Shown here: one piece after another, positions 1-10,349 of the stretch
Position numbering within the stretch: position 1 is the first letter of the stretch
How the letters are laid out: each line of letters opens with the position of its first letter
DNA from: Moniliella sp. 'wahieum'
Taxonomy: Eukaryota; Basidiomycota; Moniliellomycetes; Moniliellales; Moniliellaceae
Direction: 5' to 3'
Assembly: GCA_003971905.1 (NCBI GenBank)
Contig: RSEE01000036.1
Location: 434,001 to 498,000, forward strand
Length of the DNA: 64,000 nucleotides
Translations under genes and position numbers: made by a program
The notes under the pieces: generated by a model
What the model saw: only the letters and a program-made list of their open reading frames with translations
Told to the model about the DNA's origin: nothing
Databases searched by the model: none

Positions 1-701
1 TCTTTTTTGACCCGCGCCCTGGCGACCGGGTGGTGCCCTACGCACCCACATCGCCCCCGCCTCAACCTTCGTCCTTACCCATGCCGTGGCCTGGGCACAC
101 CAGCTCTCACCTCCCCGTCAGCTTCTCCGACCCGGCCGACCTGGCGGGCAAGCTGGACCACGTCCCCTCTCTTCGCACATCCATCAGGGCTCCCGCACCG
201 ATTCGGGCAACAGCCATTCCGACCGGACCGGACCCAAAGTGGGGGCAGTGGGTTCGCCACGCTAGATACGGTTCGCCGCCCTTTTCGGCGCTACGGATGC
301 CCACCACCACCGCGCTTCCACACCTCTACCACCGCCACCAACGCCCACCACGCCCTGCTCGGCCGCGTCGCGCAAACCGGGCTGGACCAAGATCAAGATC
401 TTCCATTCGGCCACTGACGAGTTGGTCGCCGTGCGTGTCGATCCGGCTACCATCACTACGCCGACTTGTTGGCCAAAGCGCGCGAACGACTGGGCAGCCA
501 AATTGTGTGCTGCGCTACCCCGAGTCGCTCGGTGCGGGCGATACCGCCGCCGCGGCCATCGCGGGCCGCCGAGGCGGCGTGCCCTACAACGCCAACTCGA
601 CAGGACGCATGGTGATGGTGCGCTTGTTGGACGATGACGATCTGCGCGAATTGGCTCGAACATGGCGGGGTAAGGCAATGCTGTTTGCCGCGGCGCAGTA
701 A
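1..701 (+). CDS. PB1-domain protein, 3' part (Bem1/Scd2-like polarity scaffold)
   Basis: Only the C-terminal part lies in the window. The opening codons read FFDPRPGDRVVPYAP and run into a Pro/Ser-rich linker. From about 385 to 701 a PB1-type domain can be followed across frames: KIKIFHSATDELVAVRV, then YADLLAKARERLGSQIV, then VRLLDDDDLREW and GKAMLFAAAQ followed by TAA. An N-terminal basic strand (KIKIF), a DLL.K.RERLG helix and an acidic DDDDL turn match the PB1 at the C-terminus of Bem1/Scd2 scaffolds, where it binds Cdc24. The frame changes near 450, 510, 650 and 668, so the sequence here is indel-rich. Upstream SH3 and PX domains would be needed to confirm Bem1; NoxR-type PB1 proteins are the alternative. 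Confidence 0.5.
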   Translation, partial: FFDPRPGDRVVPYAPTSPPPQPSSLPMPWPGHTSSHLPVSFSDPADLAGKLDHVPSLRTSIRAPAPIRATAIPTGPDPKWGQWVRHARYGSPPFSALRMPTTTALPHLYHRHQRPPRPARPRRANRAGPRSRSSIRPLTSWSPCVSIRLPSLRRLVGQSARTTGQPNCVLRYPESLGAGDTAAAAIAGRRGGVPYNANSTGRMVMVRLLDDDDLRELARTWRGKAMLFAAAQ

Positions 702-1631
702 CTCCCCCCCCCCCCTTGCCCCTCCAAAGTCTCGAGAGCCCCGCTGCTGTGGCCTTTGAACCAACCTCGTTTTTCGCTTGACTAGGGGGTCCTTGATTGT
801 GTGAACGCCGCGCTTAGCTCGGACCCCGTTTCGCTTTGCCGCTCTCGTTTGGCATGGACTTGACTGCTTTCTTGCCCTTTTTCTTATCTGCCGAGACGGA
901 GGCGGGTTGCAGTGGGCTTAGAGGTATACGACCTGTCGGTCTGTCGGTCTGTGGTTCTGTCAGTTTGTATGTCGGTTTCTCTGTTGATCTGCATGCGGAG
1001 AGGACCTCTTGGCCGCTGTCCCTGCCTTTCCCCTCTCCCCTTCCCCCGCCTGGACGCACACCCCGAGAGACTTTCGTTCGTTGTATACTTGCATACCCTT
1101 CTATTAGCTCGAAGAATATTATAACGAAAGTACAAGCGGTCCAAACAGGGTTTGTTGTAGTGCGAGGGGTCGAAACCTCGACAGGGCTGCCTACACGCCA
1201 AACGGAGAGAGATGTAGGGCGGGTTTCAATCCAAGCGACTAAGGGACTTGGTCGTTGCCTCTTCCAGAGTGGATGTGCATATGCCCTGCCGAGAGGGAAG
1301 AGTCACTGACTGAACTTAGGCGACCCTCTCTGCCTGTGTAGTTATGCCGATTCAGGCAGTGGCTGCTGCTTCGACTATAATACCACAATCAGGGGAGGAG
1401 AGAACCAAAGGAAAACAAAAGAGAATAGACAAGAGTAACAGGCGATGTGGAGATGGCATGAATCAAGAGAGTTGAACCACCCGAACAACATGGTCGGCAG
1501 AGACAAAAGGTCATGTTTGTTGCGGGGAGAGAACGACGAGGAAGGATGGGCCGGCTCCCAAGTACTTCAATCCTTTTGCCGATCGAAACAAAAGGAACCC
1601 AAGGTCCGGCAGGGGGGGGCGGGGTGCACTT
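702..1631. other. Convergent intergenic region
   Basis: This lies between two 3' ends, the PB1 gene (+) and the GH63 gene (-). It contains a C12 run at 704-715 and a degenerate CTGTCGGT-type simple repeat around 935-990. No conserved protein, tRNA or other RNA was recognised. Confidence 0.6.
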
Positions 1632-4600
1632 TTAGTAGGGGGGAGGGCTGTACGGCCGCTGCGCGTCGTCGGGCATGTTGCCTTCAGGAGGGAGGGAGAG
1701 GTGCAAGCCAAGGGCGCGGTTGAGGATCGAGTAGGCCACCAAACCGGTCCATCCGGTCTGGTGGGACGCGCCCAAACCGCGGCCCGTGTCCCCATCAAAG
1801 TACTCTGGCACCGAAACGAGGGGGGAAAAGTACGGGTTAAAGTCCAAGAGGTCGGTGCCGCCATTGAGCGGACGTCGGCCCTGGGCGTCAGGAGCAAACA
1901 GGCTTATCAGCCGCCGCTCCAACTCGGACGCTACCTCGGCGAGGGTAAGGTACTTGCCCGATCCGGTGGGCAACTCAATGGTAAAGGAAGAACCATAGTA
2001 GGCATGGAACTTGAATAACGACTCGATCAACAAAAAGTTGGTCGCAATCCAAATCGGACCGCGCCAGTTCGAGTTGCCACCAAACATGCCCGATTTGGAG
2101 TCGGCCGGCCAGTACTGCACACCAAAGGACTGGCCATCGATCCAGACTTGCCACGGATGGTCCAGGTGGTACTTGGACAGGGACCGAATGCCATGATCCG
2201 ACAAGAACTCGGTCTCGTCCAGCATGCGGCGCAAGATGCGCTCCAGCCGCTCGCGCGACACGAGCGCCAACAGCCGCTTGTCGCCTTGGCCTACTACACG
2301 CATGTTGGCCATATTGCGCTGGCTGAGCGCAGGACGGTTGTCGACAAACCATTGGAAGCGCTTGGCAAACGAGGGGAAGCGTTCGAGCGCAGAAGGTTCG
2401 ATGGTCAACACGGAAAAGATGGGGATCAAACCGACCAGAGAACGGACATTGACGCGGCGGTATCCAGCCTCGGGCGTCGCGCCGAGTTGAACGGCATCGT
2501 AGTAAAAGCCTTCCTCTTCGTCCCAGAGCGTCAGACCTTGGTTGTCGGCGCCCGGGTAGGTAAGCGCATCGGAAATGAAAAGTGCTCAAAGAACTTGGAT
2601 GCAATGTCCTCGTAGTTGGGGTTGAAGCGAGCCAGCCTAGGGGGAAAGTGAGCCGCGAGGAGAAAGAGAGAAAGAATGATGTTAGAGGAGGCTTTTCTTC
2701 TCCTTGATGGAAACAGAAAAAAAGGGGGGAAAGGACAACGTACTCCAATGCAATGGTAAGCATCGTCAGTGCATAAAACGCCATCCATGCGGTCCCGTCC
2801 GACTGGCGAAGAGTGCCTCCGCCCGGCAACGGCTCGGAGCGGTTGAAAGGTCCAATGTTGTCCAGACCAAGGAAGCCACCTTCAAATACGTTCATGCCTG
2901 AAGCGTCCTTGCGGTTTCTGGGAGAAGAGAGGTCATGTCAGAGTCAAGACAAGAGAGAGTCCCACTCAACTTGTTGGTAAGACGAACGAGGGAAAGATAC
3001 GTACACCCACCACGTAAAGTTGATGAGCAACTTTTGGAACACGCGTTCTAAAAAGTCCACGTCGCGAGTGCCATAGATTTTCTCTTCGATACGATAGACG
3101 GAAGGTGGCCCAAGCGTGTACGGGGGGATTGACATCGTCAAAGTTCCACTCGTAGGCAGGCATAGCCCCATCGGGTTTCATGTACCATTCTCGCGTATAC
3201 ACGTCCAGCTGCGACTTGGCAAACGCTGGATCGACCAAAGCGAGCGGAATGGTATGGAAGGCCAAATCCCACAGCGCTGGGTACGGGTACTCAAACTTGT
3301 CTGGGACCGAGATGACATCGTACATGTACAGGTTGGTCCAGGACGCATTACGGTTGTTGGCCCGATGGGGCGGCGGCGGCGGCTGGCCTGGGTCGCCGGT
3401 AATCCAAGGACGTTGGACAAAGTAGTAAAACTGCTTGCTCCACAACATGCCTGCCAACAATTGACGAAGCACATTGGCCGAGTCGCCGGTCACTTGCTTG
3501 CCCGACAAGCGATCGTAAAATTCGTCCGCCTCGGCCCGGCGCTCATCCATCGTCGCATCCAACGCATCGTCATCGTCAATTGACTTGTCCGTTGCAATCG
3601 TGTGCGGGGTCAACTTGAGCCGCATCACGACACAACCGCCTCGAGCGGGCACTTGTTTGAAAAAGTAGTGAGCGCCCACTTTTGTTCCTGTTAGGTTGGG
3701 ATTGACATAGTTCGTGTCCGGTGCTGCGCCTTCGGGACGGTGGGAGGGGATGAGGTGGTCATGAAAGGCGTCCTTGGAATAAATGTGGGGGTTTTCACCC
3801 TGATACAGACGGGCATAGTTGGTGTCGTTCTCGGTAACAAAAATGTCGGTTTCACCTCTTCCTCCGACACAAGCTTGGGGTAGGACTGGCCGTCCCATGG
3901 TTCCGCCGGGGCCGGGGACGAGTGCGCATACCAAAAGTAGCGGCCCAACGTGGGGTGATCCAGCTGCACGGCTCCCTCGGCAGCTAGGATGAGCGAGGGC
4001 TTGTCCTCTGGCTCGTGGACCGACCAGGCCCACGTGTTGCGAAACGTGGCCTGAGGCACCAAGTGCAGGTCGGCAGGTTCGGGCCCACGGTTGAAGGCGG
4101 TGATGCGCATTGAGATGGCATTCTCCTCATCGGCATCCTTGGCATACTCGACCAGAATGTCCCAGTACTTGTTATCCTCAAACGCGTCCGTGTCGGTGAT
4201 CTCAAACTCGGGTACCTCGCGCGAGCGCTGGCCATTCTCACGGAGCAACTCGTCGTACGGGTACGCGCACTGCGGGTATTTGTACATGTACTTCATGTAC
4301 GAGTGACTCGGCACATTGTCAAGGTAATAATACAGCTCCTTGACATCTTCACCATGATTGCCCTCTTGATTGGCAAGGCCAAACGCACGTTCCTTGAGGA
4401 TCGGGTCCTTGCCGTTCCACAGTGCGAGGGTGATGGCAAGTCGACCATGGTTGTCAGAAAGTCCACCCAAGCCATCCTCCACTCCCCAGCGGTAGGCACG
4501 CGAGCGTGCATGTTCGTGAGGGAAGTAGGCCCAGGCATTTCCGTCTTCCGAGTAATCCTCGCGCACCGTGGCCCACTGGCGCTCCGGAGTATAGGGCCCC

Positions 4601-5109
4601 CAACGACGCCAGTAGCGCTCTTTGGCGGCTTCTTCGCCCATGCGCAGTTCTTCCACCGTCTTGTCTTGAGCATCCTTGGGTAGTGGCTTTCGGAAGACAT
4701 GGGGAGGCTCGGTGGCGGACAGGGTGGCATCCGCTAGCGCATCTACCATGCTAGCCTCCTTGGTGTCTTGCACCTCATCGGATGTGGGGCCGAGCTGAGG
4801 CTCGGCGTACGAGTAGCGGCGACGCGGGCGCGCCGAAGCCCCCGAGCTGGCGCGCTGAGCACGTGTGCGGACGGCAGCTTCGGATCGATGGGCCGCTTCA
4901 GACAAGCTGCCGGGCGACTGGCTGCGAAGGCGACGGAGGGCAGCGAGCCTGTGGCTGGCGGCAGCACTGAAGGAGGAGGTGATGCGTTCGGCAGGCTTGG
5001 CGGGCTGAAGCGCGGCGAGCTGCTGCAGGCGGGCCGAGTTGGGGCTGGGCCGAGAGGCGCGCGTGGGGAGGTCGTCGAGCTTGCTGGCGTGCGTCTCGCG
5101 AGCGGACAT
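1632..5109 (-). CDS. Glycoside hydrolase family 63-like protein (mannosyl-oligosaccharide glucosidase superfamily)
   Basis: A large (alpha/alpha)6-barrel hydrolase. The N-terminal ~130 residues are low-complexity Ser/Ala/Arg. The conserved part then starts with [45 protein letters not shown] and [15 protein letters not shown]. The C-terminal half has [18 protein letters not shown] and [12 protein letters not shown], the barrel signature of GH63-like enzymes that trim or hydrolyse alpha-glucosides. No N-terminal membrane anchor is visible, so this is the soluble fungal/bacterial type rather than the ER glucosidase I. Two introns fit: 2918-3004 (GTACGT...CAG) and 2637-2743 (GTACGT...TAG). Frameshifts occur near 3855, 3105, 2580 and 2435. 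The start ATG at 5107-5109 opens MSARETHAS; the stop is at 1632-1634. Substrate is not predictable. Confidence 0.88.
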
Positions 5110-6018
5110 GACGGCGGCCTACTGCAGTCGAGGGGGGGAGGCACAGGCGAGCCGGGCCAAGGGAAGCGAGACGGATGGTATTTGTAGGAATGAATGGCGT
5201 GGGCAGAGCTGAGCCGCTGGGCTGCGCCAGGCTGAGCCTGGCACGGAGCGAGTCGGGGCCAGACGGGCCCCATCTCGGGGCAACGCAGGTGGAAGCAGGC
5301 CCAGCAGGCCCAAGCGCAGGCAGTCTCATCAGCAGGCTCAGCTGGCAGCCTAGCCCATACCCCAGCATCACCCATGGCCCATGCGACACGGGAGCCCCCA
5401 GCGGCTCTTCGCGAGCTCACGAGGCTGACGTCACATGTCGCAGTGCCACCCATACCATAAGCGCGTGTTGCGTTAAGTGGCCTCGTGAGTTACTCCGGGT
5501 TTCCTCTGCCGATCCTCCTTTTGCCCGTCCAGCCGGGAGTGGCGGGGCGCTGGGCACTGGCGGCCCTTCACGCTTCTCACCCCCGCACTCACGCACAAGA
5601 CGCTTGGCGGGCTGGCGCTGAAGATTGGCTTTGGGGAGTGCATATGGAGGCCAGCCCGAGGCGCCGTGGCCTACAGCAGGTGTTAATCCTGCGATTGATT
5701 GGGTCTGCGCGGCTGCAATAGTCGATAGGCGAAGACGGGCCTGTGGAGGGTATGAAATGCTGACATCACGTACCCACTCTCCCCCGCCTGGGTCCGATGG
5801 GCGATGCATGAGCGCATAGCGCTGTGCGACGCATATTCCCCGCGGGGCCAGGCGAGCGGTGACGGTGGCCGGTGACTCTCGACTGGCGCTGTGTACGCCC
5901 CGCGCACAGCCGAAATTGAAAGAGGCAAGTCGTTGCCCTGGGTGACGTCACCCTCAGCAGGCACATCTGCATCCTGCTTGATCTCATCCCATCCCATCCC
6001 ACCCCCACCCCACCCGCC
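5110..6018. promoter_or_regulatory. Divergent promoter between GH63 and Whi5-like genes
   Basis: About 900 bp separate two divergent start codons. It holds two full CRE/ATF palindromes, TGACGTCA at 5426-5433 and the 12-nt GGTGACGTCACC at 5941-5952. The second lies 67 bp upstream of the Whi5-like ATG. Family knowledge links this site to bZIP factors of the ATF/CREB type; occupancy is inferred only from the sequence. Confidence 0.5.
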
Positions 6019-7035
6019 ATGCCGACCAGCAAGCGCATCCCCGCCACGCCCCATTCGCCTCCGCCTTCCCGAAAGCGCCCCCGCCCCGCCCCCGTCCCGC
6101 CCCCAGCACCGCCACCGTGCCTCCGCCACTCCCTCGCCTGCGGCTGCGCCGCCCTCGACGCATCGGCCTCAGCAGACGTCCTTGGCGTCTGCCGGCCCAT
6201 CCACCGACGCCCAGCGGCTAGATGCTGCAGCACGGATCCTTGCTCTCCGCCTTTCCCTTGCTGCTTACAAGGTGCAACGTGGGATGGCGCCTTACCCATG
6301 GGAATCAGTTGCTGCCCTTGTCCGTCTGCCCGGGTACGATGACGAGCGCACACTGGCCAAAGCTGCTGCTACTGCTGCTGCTGCTGCTGCCGCCACCGCT
6401 CCTTCTGCTCAGGGCGCCGCACATGCTTCTCAACCCTATGCTCGATCCCAACGCCGAGAACTCCCTCGCTGTCGGCATCGTGCAATCATCCCCCTACTTC
6501 GCTCCCCACCCCGCATACAGCCAAGTCCTCCATCCTCACAGCTCCCCTTGGCTCGACCCTGCGTTGGTAGTTGCCGGTCTTGTTACGCCTCCCGCATCAC
6601 CAAGTTACCGGGTAGAGACCACGAGACGCAGAGTGAGCTTTCCTCAGCGATCGCCCTCCCCTCTTCCGCCTGGGATGAAGCGTGCGGCATCGCCCCCGAC
6701 CCCCACTCCAATTGGGTTGGCTCACCATGGGGACGATTGCCGAACCCTAGTCCCCCATTCCACCGCTTCACTCAATGCTACAGCCAGAGGAGAGTCCGCG
6801 GCCACCTCGGCTGTCCGCTGACTGCCTCGAACCTGCCCGATGGACCTACCACATTCAGCTCTGCTTCGGCGGCACCCGCCTTGCCCTCGCTTCAAACGGT
6901 GGGCCGCCGGGACCCAAGTCATACGAGGACTTTTGGCACCGCCTCTCCTCTACCACGCTCCGTGCCAACTCAGCGCTCCCACGCTTACCGGCCTCGTTGG
7001 ACTGGCAAGACCCAAATCCCCCTCGACCCGCTTAG
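6019..7035 (+). CDS. Whi5/Nrm1-like transcriptional repressor
   Basis: The key motif is ILALRLSLAAYKVQRGMAP, around 6236-6293, which matches the short GTB motif of Whi5/Nrm1 (Pfam Whi5: LRxRLxxAxYKVxxG). In yeasts such proteins bind SBF/MBF complexes and repress G1/S genes; the rest of the chain is disordered, as here (Pro, Ser, Ala-rich with many TP/SP sites such as VTPPASPSY and SFPQRSPSPLPP). The chosen ATG at 6019 opens MPTSKRIPATPHSPPPSRKR, a basic N-terminus. The frame switches near 6100, 6420 and 6780. A GCT repeat encodes poly-Ala or poly-Leu. The 3' end is uncertain, between 6821 and 7035. The gene is divergent from the GH63 gene. Confidence 0.6.
6362..6391. repeat. (GCT)n trinucleotide repeat
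   Basis: A GCT-rich run, interrupted once by ACT, lies directly downstream of the Whi5-motif coding sequence. It encodes a homopolymeric tract (Ala or Leu depending on frame) and is a likely site of length polymorphism or sequencing slippage. Confidence 0.85.
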
Positions 7036-7356
7036 CTTTTTTTCTTTTTTTTTTTTCTCGTCCCACCTCTGCCACACTTTTTCCTGGCGGCCCATCCCCA
7101 CTCGCACTCCCCCCCCGACCTTCCCCCCCCATTCCCCTGGTTGTTGTTGTCATATACCCCTCCTTCCCCCTTTTCCGTCGACTACGTCGGACGGCGTTGC
7201 CCATTGTAAACTGAACATCAATTGGATTGGTCACGAGCGTCGGTCCCATTGACCAGCTGGCTCATCGATTGCCGCCAACGCACACACCCGCCGCATACAG
7301 GGTCCCGCCCTTGTTCGAATCCACTGCATAGTCGTACCGAGTGACCACTTGTGTTC
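7036..7356. other. Convergent 3' region with pyrimidine tract
   Basis: A T/C tract (7036-7058) and later C-rich stretches follow the Whi5-like gene. The CENP-T stop codon lies at 7357. No gene was seen here. Confidence 0.5.
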
Positions 7357-9916
7357 TTATCGTCGGCCTGCCGCCTTGGTAGCCTTGGTAGCCTTGGCAC
7401 GCGGCCGCGACCCGGCCGCCAACGGGTTGGCGGGCACACCGCGAGCTCGTTTAGCCTGGCTTGGACCAGGAGCCGAGGAAGCGGCGGCCGGTCGTTTGCC
7501 TGGAGCGGTCAAACGGGTTCGAGCGCGGGGTGCGGACGTGGACATGTCCCCTACCCCTGGGGCGGCAACAGCACCTGTCATGTCCGCTTCCGTCCTGGCC
7601 AGTCTCGGTGGTGGCAGCACTCTGGGCCTCGGCGGCCTGGTTGGTAGCCCGGGCAGCTTGCATCGCCCTGCGCACAGTAGCGCGTTGGGGCTCGACGCGC
7701 GCCACGTCGATCCAATCGGACAGTTCACGCGGGAGGAGGGTGAGAGCGGTGGTGTACACGTCGTGGCGGGCATCCACATGACCATGCGCGACCAACGCGG
7801 CCAACAAGTCCGTCTCGGTAATCGTCACGGCCCTTGTTGAGCTCGTTTCGTTCGGGCGACGCAACCGAGCCCGAGCTGCCGCCGACACGTCACGCGCTAA
7901 CGCACCAAAAAACGCATCGGACGCATCCTGCACCGCTGTCAAGGCTGCCGGGTCCAAGCGATAGTTGTTTCCGGCCACGGCGGAAAAGAGACGCGTGACC
8001 AGCGTCGCTGGCACCCGATCTCGATCTCGTCGGGTAGGACGACGGGTCGGATTGCGGCGCGCAAGTCGTTGCCTCAACACCCCTCCCACCGATTGATCCG
8101 ACGCCCACGAGCCGTCCGAATCGACTTCGGCTTCGGCTTCCGCTCCTGCTTCCCCTTGCTCTCGTGACTCGCCTTCGGGTGGGTAAAGCGTGGTTGCCCC
8201 AGGCGCTTCGTCTTCATCGACTTGGTCAAATTGACCCGGTTCCTCCTCCCCTAGCTCTCCTTCCACCTCTTCAGCCCCCACCCCAGCGGAGAGATCAAGC
8301 ATCCGAGTGGCGGATGCAGCCGTCGCATCTCCCTCGCCCACCGACCTTTCGCCTGAGGTGGCACCTACCCCAGTCAACTGATCGTGGGTGAGGGAGACTT
8401 CCTGTCTGGGATACAGCATTGATGGGTCCTCTGCTTCGCCAAATAGATCCGGAGCATCTTCCAACGCGGGCATTTCGTCTCCCAGTCCATAGAGGTCCGC
8501 CTCGGTAGGTTGGCCTGCCAAACTGGCACCGAGACTGGTGCGTGGCGGAGCGGCGCGGCGGGCCATCTCACTCCCGTCTGCCGTATAGTCGGATTGGGCA
8601 GGGGTTTGTGCCCCTGCACGGGCCGGCACGGCATCTGAGCTGGAAGAGAGGGTGGGAAGAAAGAGGGGGGTGCGGGGCGACCCGACTGGCATCGCCGCCT
8701 CCCAACCGGACTTGCATGGAAAGACGCCGGGAGAGAGCAGCGGACATGGTGCTCAAGTCGGTAGGATCGACGGCCAAGAGACGGGTAAGTTCCTCTTCGG
8801 CCAGACGGTCCCTCTCTCGTTCAGCCTGCTCAGTTGCCTCTTCCTCCTCCCCTTGCTCCCTCGTCTACCCAGCGCACCACGCGGCGAAGTGGACGCCAAC
8901 ACGCGTTCCAGCGCTTGGCGAGCCAGGAGGGAGAGGGCAGATTGAGTTGATCCAACTCCGCCGCCCAGTCGTCCTCGTCCTCGTCCTCGTCTTCGTCTCG
9001 TCCTGGTTGGTGCCCCTCCTACCGGTTCGGCTCCGGTCCAAGCTGAGCCCGGGCCGAGCGGTATGAGTCAAGTCACCGGGCACAGGTGGGCCGGGTGGAG
9101 AAGCGGTGGTCCAGGCTGGATCAACGTTCCGCCAAAGGTCGTGTCCAGCTCGGTTTCCAGCCCCGGCTGCTCGGTGGTTGTTTCCAAGAGACTCAGGTCT
9201 GGCCGCGGAGGAGCTGGAGGCGGAAGAGCAGAGTGTTGGTTAGCCAACCACTGGTAGCAACGAGCAAAAGGTAGGTACGATACGCACGATGGGCCAAGCG
9301 CCACAGTAGGTCAAATGGACTCTCCACTCTGCCTGCGCCGGCACGGAGGGTAGACCGACGGGCGCGCGGCCGCCGTGACTCGGATGCACGACGGATCGCA
9401 GAGCGGGTCAGGGGCGTACGCGCCGTGCCGGGCGTGCGGGCAGCAGGAGTACGGTGTGGGGTGCGGGCGTGGAGGGGCAGGACGCATCGATCTGCAGGGA
9501 AGGATCGGCTGGCTGGCCTTCAGGCGCTGCGGATGGCGGGAAAATATCGCCAAGGGTGCTATCAATCGACAAACGGCTGGCACGCGGACCCAGACGGGCA
9601 GCGGTGGCGAGAGAAGCGGCCGGTTGCGCTGACGCGCGAAGGGGGGTGCCTCCCACGGCGGCGGTAGGTCGCGACGGATGCCCCCCTCGGCGGGCGGAGG
9701 CGCTGCAGCGCCTCCGCCCGCCGGGGGGGCGCGCGCGCGGGGGCTGCGGTGTGGCGCTCGAGGCGCGCACCGAGGGGGTTCGTGCGGTGGAGGGCGGGGG
9801 CGCGGATGCACGGCCATCGGCTCCGTCGGGGCGGACAAGGCTCTGGCGAGTGCGGCGGCGGGCGTGGCCGGGTTGGAGGCGGGGTGGTCGCGGTTGTCGT
9901 TGGCTCGGCCAGCCAT
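7357..9916 (-). CDS. Centromere protein T-like kinetochore protein (histone fold)
   Basis: The C-terminal third is a CENP-T/Cnn1 histone fold: VPATLVTRLFSAVAGNNYRL, LTAVQDASDAFFGALARDV, VTITETDLLAALVAHGHV, ending in the hallmark LLPRELSDWI after the last helix. CENP-T pairs with CENP-W at centromeres and recruits Ndc80/Mis12 through its disordered N-terminus. The middle is acidic and Glu-rich. The tail after the fold is Lys/Arg/Ala-rich, read after a frameshift near 7600, and ends at the TAA at 7357. An upstream helix-rich block (LPSPSWLAKRWNACWRPLRR) lies around 8890-8940. The N-terminal part up to the ATG at 9916 (MAGRANDNRDHP) is Pro/Arg-rich and less certain, with probable frameshifts and an intron near 9250-9290. 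The symbol is left empty because fungal naming varies. Confidence 0.72.
9688..9723. repeat. 36-nt perfect GC-rich palindrome
   Basis: The two 18-nt arms, 9688-9705 and 9706-9723, are exact reverse complements with no loop and centre on CTGCAG. With one wobble the pairing extends to about 9682-9729. It lies in the putative N-terminal coding part of the CENP-T gene and is followed by GC alternation. Confidence 0.95.
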
Positions 9917-10349
9917 GGCAGCGGTGTGGGGTGAGCGCAGCGAGGCGTGCTGCGGCCAGCCCACGCGTCGGCGAACGCGACACGACCAGCGCCCTGAAAT
10001 ATTGCACCCATTCGGGGGCTGACGTCAGCGCGGCCTGGGGTGTGCGCTGGTGCCCACTGGGCGCCTCGGAGGCGCTCATCGGCGGTCGATCCTGAGCCCT
10101 GAGCGGTGAATAGGAATGGAACATTGAAACCACGCTCTCCGGCCAAGTCGCGAGCCGAAGACAAAACAAAGTACCCGCGTCACGCGCAGTGTATCGACAC
10201 GCCGTAGCCGGATTAATGATTGGTGCGCCACGCGCTGATGGGGCGGCCACCACCGCTCCGCTTCGTGTGCGTCGCCACCAGCTGCCTGCTCTGCCCCCCG
10301 GCCGGCGTCCTGTCCGCAGCCCCCCGGCCAGCCCCTCCCCACGACGGCC
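9917..10349. promoter_or_regulatory. Divergent promoter between CENP-T and SET1
   Basis: This contains the 12-nt palindrome GCTGACGTCAGC at 10018-10029 (CRE core TGACGTCA at 10020-10027) and the 12-mer GATTAATGATTG at 10211-10222, which recurs upstream of THG1. Both flanking genes are chromatin proteins. Coordinated control is an inference. Confidence 0.45.

Noticed and set aside
7240-7340. Possible tRNA (TTCGAAT near 7315)
   Set aside because: No matching T-stem or acceptor stem could be formed.
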